DNA of 5,065 nt from Kiritimatiellales bacterium (GTDB taxonomy: Bacteria > Verrucomicrobiota > Kiritimatiellia > Kiritimatiellales > Pontiellaceae): assembly GCA_021734595.1 (NCBI GenBank), contig JAIPIO010000281.1, positions 1 through 5,065 on the forward strand. Direction: 5' to 3'. The notes under the pieces were generated by a model, which saw only the letters and a list, made by a program, of their open reading frames with translations, ran no database searches and was not told where the DNA came from. How positions within the stretch are numbered: position 1 is the stretch's first letter; each line of letters starts with the position of its first letter. The translations under genes were made by a program, and so were the position numbers. This document shows, piece after piece, positions 1-5,055 of the stretch.

Positions 1-653
1 AGCCATCCCCATGCGGAAAGCAACGTCGATTGTTCAAGGGGTTTGCGGTGGACCCGTATCATAAGGCACAGCAGCGCGGGCAGCAGCAGCACCCAGAATG
101 CCGCCGCCTGTCCGTACGTGTCCTGGGCCACGGCGCTCCAGGAACTGATCAGCGCCAGATAGATAAAGAACGCCCCGGTTGAAGAGAGCAGGAAAACCAG
201 CGGCAGCGTCAATAGCGCCCATGTCAGCAGGAACATCGGGGTGTCGCTGGGCAGATGGTAGGTTTGCCCGACCAGCGCGGTCGAGCCGCCGATGGCGATG
301 GCATGAAACAGACCGGCCGATTCGCGCAAGGCGGTTTTCCCGCCGGCCAGCAGTGCCGCCAGACTTAGCAGGGATCCGATCAATAGGGGGCTGAAGGAAA
401 GAATCACTCGCGTTTCGCGGGTAAGCATATCCCAGTTATGGGCGAACAAGAGGATGATGCCTGCACCTATTAAGAGGGCACCCAAAATGGAAAAAGCGGT
501 TAATGCCCAGCTTGTGCCGCTGACGGGCACAGTCTGTTCTTCATAATAGCAGTGCAGCCTCTCCGCCGCTGCCGAATCCAACACACCTTCCTCTTCCAGC
601 AGAGGAATCTCCTTTTCAATCCACTTTAGGTTTGCGGAGGGAACCTTCCTCAT
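1..653 (-). CDS. DUF2157 domain-containing membrane protein, C-terminus cut by window edge
   Basis: Read on the minus strand from the ATG at 653-651, an open frame runs 217 codons to the left edge with no stop, so the 3' part is missing. Residues 1-45 are polar and helical, starting MRKVPSANLKWIEKEIPLLE, and look cytosolic. They are followed by a run of hydrophobic segments at about 49-70, 83-104, 113-129, 138-157, 160-176 and 183-200. The stretch GALLIGAGIILLFAHNWD (58-75) followed by a Thr-Arg-Glu-Thr-Arg turn, and the later GQTYHLPSDTP (129-139), are the pattern I associate with DUF2157 predicted membrane proteins. The biochemical role of that family is unknown to me. The start is supported by GGGAG five bases upstream (659-663). 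It is transcribed divergently from the hydrogenase maturation operon and shares its intergenic region, but nothing shows a functional link. Codon use looks like that of the neighbours. Confidence 0.82.
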   Translation of the reverse strand, partial: MRKVPSANLKWIEKEIPLLEEEGVLDSAAAERLHCYYEEQTVPVSGTSWALTAFSILGALLIGAGIILLFAHNWDMLTRETRVILSFSPLLIGSLLSLAALLAGGKTALRESAGLFHAIAIGGSTALVGQTYHLPSDTPMFLLTWALLTLPLVFLLSSTGAFFIYLALISSWSAVAQDTYGQAAAFWVLLLPALLCLMIRVHRKPLEQSTLLSAWGW

Positions 654-663
654 AACATCTCCC

Positions 664-698
664 GTATAATAAGAATCCGAACAGTATAATTGAATCCG
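664..698. repeat. Two-copy direct repeat in the divergent promoter region
   Basis: GTATAATAAGAATCCG (664-679) and GTATAATTGAATCCG (684-698) are near-identical copies with a 20-bp period, differing only in the one or two bases between the conserved GTATAAT and GAATCCG halves. Each copy holds a perfect TATAAT hexamer on the + strand (665-670 and 685-690) and ATTATAC on the minus strand. Just beyond, TGAA(691-694)...TTCA(700-703) flank a central CCGG as a small dyad. A period of about two helical turns would suit a regulator binding one face of the DNA between the two divergent genes, or a pair of -10 boxes. No good -35 box accompanies either + strand TATAAT, so I do not call a + strand promoter. 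Confidence 0.5.
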
Positions 699-712
699 GT
701 TCATATTTGCAA
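683..712 (-). promoter_or_regulatory. Candidate sigma70-type promoter for the DUF2157 gene
   Basis: On the minus strand, TTGCAA (712-707) is followed after 18 bases by TATACT (688-683). A start near 676 would leave a leader of about 23 nt that contains the GGGAG ribosome binding site. The match is reasonable but the spacer is at the long end. The -10 box lies inside the second copy of a direct repeat (see 664-698). This is seen by eye only and has no experimental support. Confidence 0.4.
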
Positions 713-732
713 CTAATCACTTGTCATCTCCG

Positions 733-770
733 GCCAATGTAGTACCTTTTCCGCTCCTGAGGTTATTGGC
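733..770 (+). other. Possible hairpin in the leader of the hyd operon
   Basis: In the untranslated leader ahead of the first operon gene, GCCAAT (733-738) is complementary to ATTGGC (765-770). Inside it ACCT (744-747) can pair with AGGT (760-763), leaving a 5x1 internal loop and a 12-nt apical loop. It has no following U-run, so it is not an intrinsic terminator. It does not match any riboswitch class I can recognise. The pairing is short and could be chance; it is listed because the leader is otherwise empty. Confidence 0.25.
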
Positions 771-824
771 TGCGGCCAGACCAAGGGCTCTGAACAACAA
801 TCTGAAGGTTTCGTCGAACGGAAC

Positions 825-830
825 GGAGGA
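825..830 (+). promoter_or_regulatory. Strong ribosome binding site deciding the start of the TM1266-like gene
   Basis: GGAGGA at 825-830 lies four bases before the ATG at 835. It is the best Shine-Dalgarno match in the window and settles the start at 835 rather than at the TTG at 721, which would add a 38-residue low-complexity extension not expected in this family. Confidence 0.8.
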
Positions 831-834
831 GATC

Positions 835-1086
835 ATGGAAAAACGGCTGGGCTTTGTAGGCCTTATCATTGAAGACCGCGAGAAAAACGCGGCAACCGTC
901 AATACGCTGCTGTCTGAATTTGGCACGATCATACTCGCGCGCACCGGTGTGCCGTGTCCCGAGCGCAACTGCTCCGCCATCACGCTCGTAATCGATGCCA
1001 CCACCGACCAGCTCGGCTCGCTAACGGGCCGGTTGGGCCGTGTTTCTGGCGTATCTGTTAAATCAATGCTGAGCAAATCCAAGTGA
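835..1086 (+). CDS. TM1266-family putative iron-only hydrogenase system regulator
   Basis: This 83-residue protein begins MEKRLGFVGLIIEDREKNAA and continues with a VNTLLSEFGTIILARTGVPCPERNCSAITLVIDATTDQLGSLTGRLGRVSGVSVKSML pattern (spread over residues 21-80). This is the compact ferredoxin-like/ACT-type fold of the TM1266 family, small proteins routinely encoded beside or fused to hydrogenase maturases. The family is annotated as a putative regulator of the [FeFe]-hydrogenase system from its gene neighbourhood and its resemblance to the NikR C-terminal domain. It has no DNA-binding domain of its own here, so a direct repressor role is doubtful. Cys39 and Cys44 (in CPERNC) are potential metal ligands, though conservation cannot be checked here. 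Its TGA stop overlaps the GTG start of the next gene, so it is the first cistron of the operon. Confidence 0.85.
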   Translation: MEKRLGFVGLIIEDREKNAATVNTLLSEFGTIILARTGVPCPERNCSAITLVIDATTDQLGSLTGRLGRVSGVSVKSMLSKSK

Positions 1087-2429
1087 AAACACGCATCGAA
1101 AAAGATCTGCTGGGCGAAAAGGAACTTCCGGTTGATGCGGCCTGGGGCATCCACACCGCCCGGGCCTTGGAAAATTTTCCAATCCCTGGATGTTCTGTTC
1201 CTCTAGCACTCATCGCCGCGCTCGCCCAGGTCAAGAAAGCCTGCGCCCTCGCCAGCAAGGAACTCGGATTCCTCCCTGCCGAAAAGGCCGATGCGATCAT
1301 CCACGCCTGCGAGGAACTTCAAGCATCAAGCATCAAGTGTCCTCTCCCAGCCCTCCAGGGCGGCGCAGGAACATCCACCAACATGTTTGTTAATGAGCTC
1401 ATTGCCAATCGGGCAGGGGGCAATGTCCATCCCATCGAAGACGTCAACCTGCACCAGTCCACCAACGACGTCTATCCAACCGCCGTCAAGGTGGCCGCCA
1501 TCTACGGACTGCGCAGCCTGGCTGACAAGATCGAAGCCCTGCAGGGTGCTTTCCAACGATTGGAAAAAAAATTCGCCCATATTCCAACCATTGGGAAAAC
1601 GGAAATGGTTGACGCCGTGCCGCTCACCCTTGGCGCCGAGTTCGGCGCATTCGCCGAGGCCTTTGCCCGCGACCGCTGGCGCACCTTCAAATGCGAGGAG
1701 CGCCTGCGTGTGATCAACCTCGGCGGCACCGCCGTAGGTACCGGATTGACCGCACCGCGCAGCTACATCTTCCTCGTCACCGATAAGTTGCGCGAGATAA
1801 CCGGGCTCGGCCTGAGCCGCGGCGAAAACCTCGTCGACCAAACTGCCAACGCCGACGCGTTTGTCGAAGTCTCCGGCATCATGAAAGCGTGTTCTGCCAA
1901 CCTGCTGAAAATATGCGGCGACCTGCGGCTGTTGCACATGACCAAAAAGATCAAGTTGCCCGCCGTGCAGGCCGGTTCGTCGATCATGCCGGGCAAAGTG
2001 AACCCGGTGATTCTCGAAAGTGTGATGCAGATCGGGATCAAAGTGCAGGCCAACGACTTCATCGTCACCGAATGCGCTTCGCGCGGCAGCCTGCAAATAA
2101 ACGAATTCATGCCGTTGCTCGCTTCCGCGCTGCTCGAATCGATGGAGCTGCTCGGTGCCGCCTGCGGAATGCTTTCAAAGCATGCCGAAGGCATCGAGGC
2201 CGACGAAGCCGAATGCGAAAAACAATTTTTCCACTCATTGGAAATTATCACCGCATTTCTTCCAACCATTGGATACGAGCGCGCCACCGAGTTGGTTGAA
2301 GCCTTTAAGGATCGGACTGATTCGTCTGATCAGTCAAATTTTAAGCAATTCCTCATTGAGGAACTCGGAGACGAGCTTGTCGCCAAAACCCTCTCCCCGC
2401 AAAACCTGATGGCACTGGGGTACCGCTGA
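1083..2429 (+). CDS. aspA: Aspartate ammonia-lyase-like enzyme (fumarase/aspartase superfamily) in the hyd operon
   Basis: The family converts L-aspartate to fumarate plus ammonia in the cytoplasm, as a homotetramer. The 448-residue protein, slightly shorter than the roughly 470-480 residues of classical aspartases, starts at a GTG within GTGA. That start gives the usual N-terminus TRIEKDLLGEKELP. Seen motifs: GGAGTSTNM (93-101), QSTND (125-129), GKTEMVDAVP (171-180), and the superfamily signature GSSIMPGKVNP (298-308). By alignment to Bacillus aspartase from memory, Ser299 is the catalytic base, with Thr97, Ser126, Thr127, Asn128, Thr173, Lys305 and Asn307 lining the site. The residue after Thr173 is Glu174, where Bacillus aspartase has His and E. 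coli AspA has Gln. A role feeding ammonia into dithiomethylamine ligand synthesis is inferred from its coupling to hydF and hydG. The gene holds five copies of a palindromic motif, a heptamer repeat and a 9-nt repeat. Alternatives are another amino-acid lyase or fumarase activity. Confidence 0.88.
   Translation: MKTRIEKDLLGEKELPVDAAWGIHTARALENFPIPGCSVPLALIAALAQVKKACALASKELGFLPAEKADAIIHACEELQASSIKCPLPALQGGAGTSTNMFVNELIANRAGGNVHPIEDVNLHQSTNDVYPTAVKVAAIYGLRSLADKIEALQGAFQRLEKKFAHIPTIGKTEMVDAVPLTLGAEFGAFAEAFARDRWRTFKCEERLRVINLGGTAVGTGLTAPRSYIFLVTDKLREITGLGLSRGENLVDQTANADAFVEVSGIMKACSANLLKICGDLRLLHMTKKIKLPAVQAGSSIMPGKVNPVILESVMQIGIKVQANDFIVTECASRGSLQINEFMPLLASALLESMELLGAACGMLSKHAEGIEADEAECEKQFFHSLEIITAFLPTIGYERATELVEAFKDRTDSSDQSNFKQFLIEELGDELVAKTLSPQNLMALGYR
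1167..1182. repeat. Perfect 16-bp palindrome TTGGAAAATTTTCCAA in the aspartase gene
   Basis: TTGGAAAATTTTCCAA is fully self-complementary with no spacer. It encodes part of Ala-Leu-Glu-Asn-Phe-Pro. Its right arm is the start of a copy of the dispersed TTTCCA...TGGAAA motif (1176-1192). It may be the inverted arrangement of the same element's arms. Confidence 0.7.
1176..1192. repeat. Dispersed palindromic motif, copy 1 (degenerate right arm)
   Basis: TTTCCAATCCCTGGATG matches the left arm TTTCCA and keeps TGGA of the right arm. It is read in frame as Phe-Pro-Ile-Pro-Gly-Cys of the aspartase. It is the weakest of the six copies. Confidence 0.4.
1321..1341 (+). repeat. Heptamer tandem repeat in the aspartase gene
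   Basis: AAGCATC (1321-1327), AAGCATC (1328-1334) and AAGTGTC (1335-1341) form three 7-nt units, the last with two changes. Three heptamers make exactly seven codons, so the frame is kept. The product is Gln-Ala-Ser-Ser-Ile-Lys-Cys just before the conserved GGAGTSTNM motif, in a segment that is variable between aspartases. Confidence 0.6.
1550..1566. repeat. Dispersed palindromic motif, copy 2 (perfect arms)
   Basis: TTTCCAACGATTGGAAA has perfect 7-nt arms (1550-1556 and 1560-1566) around a CGA centre. It is read as Phe-Gln-Arg-Leu-Glu-Lys in the aspartase. Confidence 0.7.
1581..1597. repeat. Dispersed palindromic motif, copy 3
   Basis: ATTCCAACCATTGGGAA has CCAA/TTGG arms around CCA, extended by a T-G wobble and a T-A pair. 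It is read as Ile-Pro-Thr-Ile-Gly-Lys, a different frame from copy 2, and lies only 14 bases after it. The Gly-Lys it encodes starts the GKTEMVDAVP active-site segment. Confidence 0.6.
2228..2244. repeat. Dispersed palindromic motif, copy 4
   Basis: TTTCCACTCATTGGAAA has TTTCCA/TGGAAA arms with a 5-nt centre and the same 17-nt length as copy 2. It is read as Phe-His-Ser-Leu-Glu-Ile in the aspartase. Confidence 0.65.
2259..2275. repeat. Dispersed palindromic motif, copy 5
   Basis: CTTCCAACCATTGGATA has TCCAA/TTGGA arms around CCA, 14 bases after copy 4, the same spacing as between copies 2 and 3. It is read as Leu-Pro-Thr-Ile-Gly-Tyr in the aspartase. Confidence 0.6.
2310..2342 (+). repeat. 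9-nt-period repeat near the 3' end of the aspartase gene
   Basis: The units GATCGGACT (2310-2318), GATTCGTCT (2319-2327) and GATCAGTCA (2328-2336), then a partial AATTTT (2337-2342), follow GATNNGWCW. They encode Asp-Arg-Thr-Asp-Ser-Ser-Asp-Gln-Ser-Asn-Phe (residues 410-420) in the C-terminal domain, far from the catalytic residues in sequence. The same repeat in the same phase occurs in hydF at 2807-2842. Confidence 0.65.
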
Positions 2430-3640
2430 TGCAAACGACGCCTAAAAGTTTAAGACTGCACATCGCGTTGTTCGGACGAACCAACGTGGGCAAGTCCAGT
2501 TTCCTCAACCTGATTGCCGGGCAGGATGTTTCGATTGTTTCACCGCAACCGGGCACGACGACGGATGTAGTGGAAAAGCCGATGGAACTGCTGCCGATCG
2601 GCCCCGTCGTTTTCCTTGATACCGCCGGCCTCGACGACTCCACCACACTGGGCGAAAAGCGCATCGGCAAAACCGAAAAGGTGTTCGACCGCGCCGACGT
2701 GATCCTGCTGCTGCATGAAGGCGACCAGATGACGGAATTTGAACAGTCGGTTGAAGCCAAGGCAGAACTGAAGAAGATTCCTGTGATCCGGATCGCCAAC
2801 AAGGCTGATCTGACTGATCCGACAGATTTGACTGATTTTTCCTGCAACTCAACCGACCTCGCTTCAAGAGATAGGGTGCTGGCCGCGTTGAAAGCGGAGC
2901 TCCTGCGTGTGTGCCCCGACGAGTTCATCACCCCGCCGCCGTTGATGGGCGACTTGGTGAAGCCGGGCGGATTGGCGATGCTGATCGTTCCGATCGATCT
3001 GCAGGCCCCCAAGGGCCGGCTGATCCTTCCGCAGGTGCAGACCATTCGCGATGCGCTCGACAACGATGCCGCATCGCTGATCTGCAAGGAGCGCGAATAT
3101 GCGCACATGCTCTCGATCCTGAACCAGAAGCCGGACGTGGCGGTCTGCGATTCGCAGATGGTTTTGAAAATGGTGGCCGACACACCGCCGGATATTCCCT
3201 GCACCACGTTTTCGATCCTGTTCGCCCGTTTGAAAGGCGACCTGCGCAAGTTTGCCATGGGCGCGGCGGCGATTGACCGGCTGGAGCCGGGCGGCAAGGT
3301 GCTGATTGCGGAGTCGTGCTCCCATCATGCGCTGGAGGACGACATTGGCCGCGTAAAGATTCCGCGCTGGCTGCGGCAGTATGTCGGCATGGATCTGGAA
3401 ATCGATGTCTATGCCGGGCGCGACTTCCCGGACAATTTATCCGAATACCAATTGGCGGTGCAGTGCGGTGGCTGCATGCAGAACCGCCGCGAGGTTTTAA
3501 GCCGGATTGAAAAATGCGAATCGGCCGGTGTGCCGATCACAAACTATGGAATGTGCATTGCCCAGACGCAGGGGGTGTTGCGGAGAGTGTTGTCTCCGTT
3601 TCCCGCGGCGTTGATGGCTTACGACGAGGAAGAAAAATGA
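2429..3640 (+). CDS. hydF: [FeFe]-hydrogenase maturation GTPase/scaffold HydF
   Basis: HydF carries the 2Fe precursor of the H-cluster on its own 4Fe-4S cluster and delivers it to apo-hydrogenase. Its 403 residues are normal for the family. The N-terminal TrmE-like GTPase domain shows the P-loop GRTNVGKSS (16-24, with the potassium-ligand-type Asn19), switch I PGTTTD (41-46), DTAG (64-67) and NKAD (124-127). A dimerisation domain follows (about 175-265), then the cluster domain with Cys297-Ser-His299 and Cys346-Gly-Gly-Cys349, matching the family's CxH...CxxC pattern. The residue before Cys346 is Gln, not the His seen in some HydFs. Directly after NKAD lies an acidic Asp-x-Thr repeat (127-137) from a 9-nt DNA repeat, and no canonical SAxxG G5 motif is visible after it. 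The ATG overlaps the upstream TGA (TGATG) with GGGG eight bases before it, so it is coupled to the aspartase. Confidence 0.96.
   Translation: MQTTPKSLRLHIALFGRTNVGKSSFLNLIAGQDVSIVSPQPGTTTDVVEKPMELLPIGPVVFLDTAGLDDSTTLGEKRIGKTEKVFDRADVILLLHEGDQMTEFEQSVEAKAELKKIPVIRIANKADLTDPTDLTDFSCNSTDLASRDRVLAALKAELLRVCPDEFITPPPLMGDLVKPGGLAMLIVPIDLQAPKGRLILPQVQTIRDALDNDAASLICKEREYAHMLSILNQKPDVAVCDSQMVLKMVADTPPDIPCTTFSILFARLKGDLRKFAMGAAAIDRLEPGGKVLIAESCSHHALEDDIGRVKIPRWLRQYVGMDLEIDVYAGRDFPDNLSEYQLAVQCGGCMQNRREVLSRIEKCESAGVPITNYGMCIAQTQGVLRRVLSPFPAALMAYDEEEK
2807..2842 (+). repeat. 9-nt-period repeat inside the GTPase domain of hydF
   Basis: GATCTGACT (2807-2815), GATCCGACA (2816-2824), GATTTGACT (2825-2833) and a diverged GATTTTTCC (2834-2842) encode Asp-Leu-Thr-Asp-Pro-Thr-Asp-Leu-Thr-Asp-Phe-Ser. 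The first unit differs by one base from the first unit in the aspartase gene (2310-2318). The phase relative to the reading frame is identical in both genes. The first Asp doubles as the Asp of the GTPase NKAD motif. Confidence 0.7.
3626..3632 (+). promoter_or_regulatory. Ribosome binding site for hydG inside the hydF 3' end
   Basis: GAGGAAG at 3626-3632 lies four bases before the ATG at 3637 and supports that start over an in-frame upstream start at 3514, which would overlap hydF by about 125 nt. Confidence 0.7.
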
Positions 3641-5055
3641 AACGTGGACTACCGAAAATAGAAACCGAAGGCCTGGCGAGCTTCATTCCCGAAGCCGAGA
3701 TTTTCCAATGGCTGGAACAAACGAAAAATCCGACACCGGAGCGCGTGCGGGAAATCATCCAGCGGTCGCTGGATAAAAACCGCTTGGAACCGGAAGAGAT
3801 GGCGACGCTGATCAATGCCGATTCGCCGGAGCTGGCCGAAGAGATCTTTGAAGGCGCACGGACGTTGAAGGAAAAGGTCTACGGCAACCGTATCGTGCTT
3901 TTTGCGCCGCTGTATATTGGCAACGACTGTGTCAACAACTGTCAGTATTGCGGATTCCGCTGCACCAATGACGAGGTGGCTCGCAAAACACTGACCATGC
4001 CCGAGCTGGACGATGAGATTGAAGCGTTGGTCAACCGCGGCCACAAGCGCCTGATTCTCGTCTACGGCGAACATCCGAAATATGACGCGCAGTTTATCCA
4101 CGACACCGTAAAAGAGGTCTATGCCCAGAAGCATGGCAATGGGGAAATCCGCCGGGTCAACATCAACGCCGCGCCGTTGGGTGTTGAAGGGTTCAAGCTG
4201 GTGAAGTCGGCCGGGATCGGCACCTATCAGATTTTCCAGGAGACCTACCACGAGGCCACCTACAAGGAGCAGCACCCGTCGGGACCGAAGAGCAACTACC
4301 TTTGGCGCCTCCATGGGCTCGACCGGGCGCAGCAGGCCGGGATCGACGATGTCGGCATCGGCGCGCTGATGGGGCTGTTCGACTGGCGGTTTGAAACGAT
4401 GGCGCTGCTCTACCACACCATGCATCTCGAAGAGCGGTTCAACGTGGGGCCGCATACGATTTCGTTCCCGCGCATCGAGCCGGCGATCGGAACCGACAAC
4501 GCGAAATATCCCGGAGTGAACGACTATGACTTTAAACGTCTGGTGGCGATCCTGCGCCTGTCGGTGCCGTATACGGGGTTGATCCTGACGTGTCGCGAGT
4601 CGGTCGAGCTGCGCAATGAGATCATCAAGTTCGGTGTGTCGCAGATCGATGCCGGATCGGACATCGGCGTGGGGGCCTACTCCACGCAGGGTAGCGAGTC
4701 GTACCAAAAAAGCCAGTTTGTGCTCAACGACGGCCGCTCGCTCGACCAGGTGATCCGCGAATTGTGCGAAGCCGGTTTTATTCCTTCGTTCTGCACCGGT
4801 TGCTACCGCCTCGGACGGACGGGCGAGCATTTCATGGAGTTTGCGGTTCCGGGATTCGTGAAGCGCTTCTGCACGCCGAATGCGATCCTGACCTTCCTGG
4901 AATACATGGAGGACTATTCGTCGCCCGAAACCAAAAAAGTGGGCATGCGGCGGATCGCGCACGAGTTGGAACGCATGCCGGAAAGCGAGCGAAAAGACAA
5001 ACTCATCGAGCGCATTGGCCAAGTCAAGCAAGGCGAACGGGATCTTTATTTTTAA
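3637..5055 (+). CDS. hydG: [FeFe]-hydrogenase maturation radical SAM tyrosine lyase HydG
   Basis: HydG cleaves tyrosine to p-cresol and dehydroglycine and converts the latter to the CO and CN ligands of the H-cluster iron synthon. The 472-residue length is typical. The radical-SAM cluster motif CVNNCQYC (98-105: Cys98, Cys102, Cys105) and neighbouring GFRCTN are present. The C-terminal auxiliary cluster ligands are Cys386 and Cys389 in CTGC, with Cys412 at the classical CX2CX22C spacing, which separates HydG from the related thiamine enzyme ThiH. His273 in GPHTISFPRIEP fits the His that binds the dangler iron in studied HydGs. The ATG lies in ATGA, overlapping the hydF stop. The TAA stop lies ten bases from the window edge, so the downstream gene is not seen. 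The N-terminal segment Phe-Gln-Trp-Leu-Glu (23-27) is encoded by a copy of the dispersed palindromic motif. Confidence 0.97.
   Translation: MKRGLPKIETEGLASFIPEAEIFQWLEQTKNPTPERVREIIQRSLDKNRLEPEEMATLINADSPELAEEIFEGARTLKEKVYGNRIVLFAPLYIGNDCVNNCQYCGFRCTNDEVARKTLTMPELDDEIEALVNRGHKRLILVYGEHPKYDAQFIHDTVKEVYAQKHGNGEIRRVNINAAPLGVEGFKLVKSAGIGTYQIFQETYHEATYKEQHPSGPKSNYLWRLHGLDRAQQAGIDDVGIGALMGLFDWRFETMALLYHTMHLEERFNVGPHTISFPRIEPAIGTDNAKYPGVNDYDFKRLVAILRLSVPYTGLILTCRESVELRNEIIKFGVSQIDAGSDIGVGAYSTQGSESYQKSQFVLNDGRSLDQVIRELCEAGFIPSFCTGCYRLGRTGEHFMEFAVPGFVKRFCTPNAILTFLEYMEDYSSPETKKVGMRRIAHELERMPESERKDKLIERIGQVKQGERDLYF
3702..3718. repeat. Dispersed palindromic motif, copy 6 (in hydG)
   Basis: TTTCCAATGGCTGGAAC has TTCCA/TGGAA arms with a 5-nt centre. 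It is read as Phe-Gln-Trp-Leu-Glu-Gln in hydG, the same frame as copies 2 and 4 in the aspartase. It is the only copy found outside the aspartase gene in this window. Confidence 0.5.

Noticed and set aside
685..719. + strand promoter for the hyd operon using TATAAT 685-690, or TTGAAT 690-695 with TAATCA 714-719
   Set aside because: The TATAAT has no acceptable -35 hexamer at 16-18 bp, and the second combination has a weak -10. The operon must have a promoter here or nearby, but the sequence does not single one out.
721..834. N-terminal extension of the TM1266-like protein starting at TTG 721
   Set aside because: The GGAGGA site directly before ATG 835 and the usual family length of about 80 residues favour the short form. 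The extension is low-complexity and overlaps the possible leader hairpin.
1550..1597. Paired palindromes read as an intrinsic terminator inside the aspartase gene
   Set aside because: The stems are short (4-7 bp), AT-containing and not followed by a U-run on the + strand, and they lie inside an intact coding frame.
1326..2096. A 256-codon minus-strand open frame opposite the aspartase gene
   Set aside because: It overlaps well-conserved aspartase motifs on the other strand and its product has no recognisable family features, so it is a shadow frame.
2310..2842. CRISPR or direct-repeat recombination site from the shared 9-nt repeats
   Set aside because: The units are tandem without spacers, only three or four per site and in frame in two genes, so they do not form a CRISPR array or attachment sites.
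2353..3297. A 314-codon minus-strand open frame opposite hydF
   Set aside because: HydF on the + strand has all family motifs across this stretch. The minus-strand product is Ser/Arg-rich with no family signal.
3514..3636. Upstream in-frame extension of HydG starting at 3514
   Set aside because: It would overlap hydF in another frame by about 125 nt and add Arg/Val-rich sequence unlike HydG. The ATG at 3637 has a good ribosome binding site and the same overlap style as the rest of the operon.
3649..5031. A 460-codon open frame on the minus strand opposite hydG
   Set aside because: It is a complete antisense shadow of a clearly recognised radical-SAM gene. Its translation shows no domain pattern, and long antisense frames are common in GC-rich coding DNA with this codon bias.
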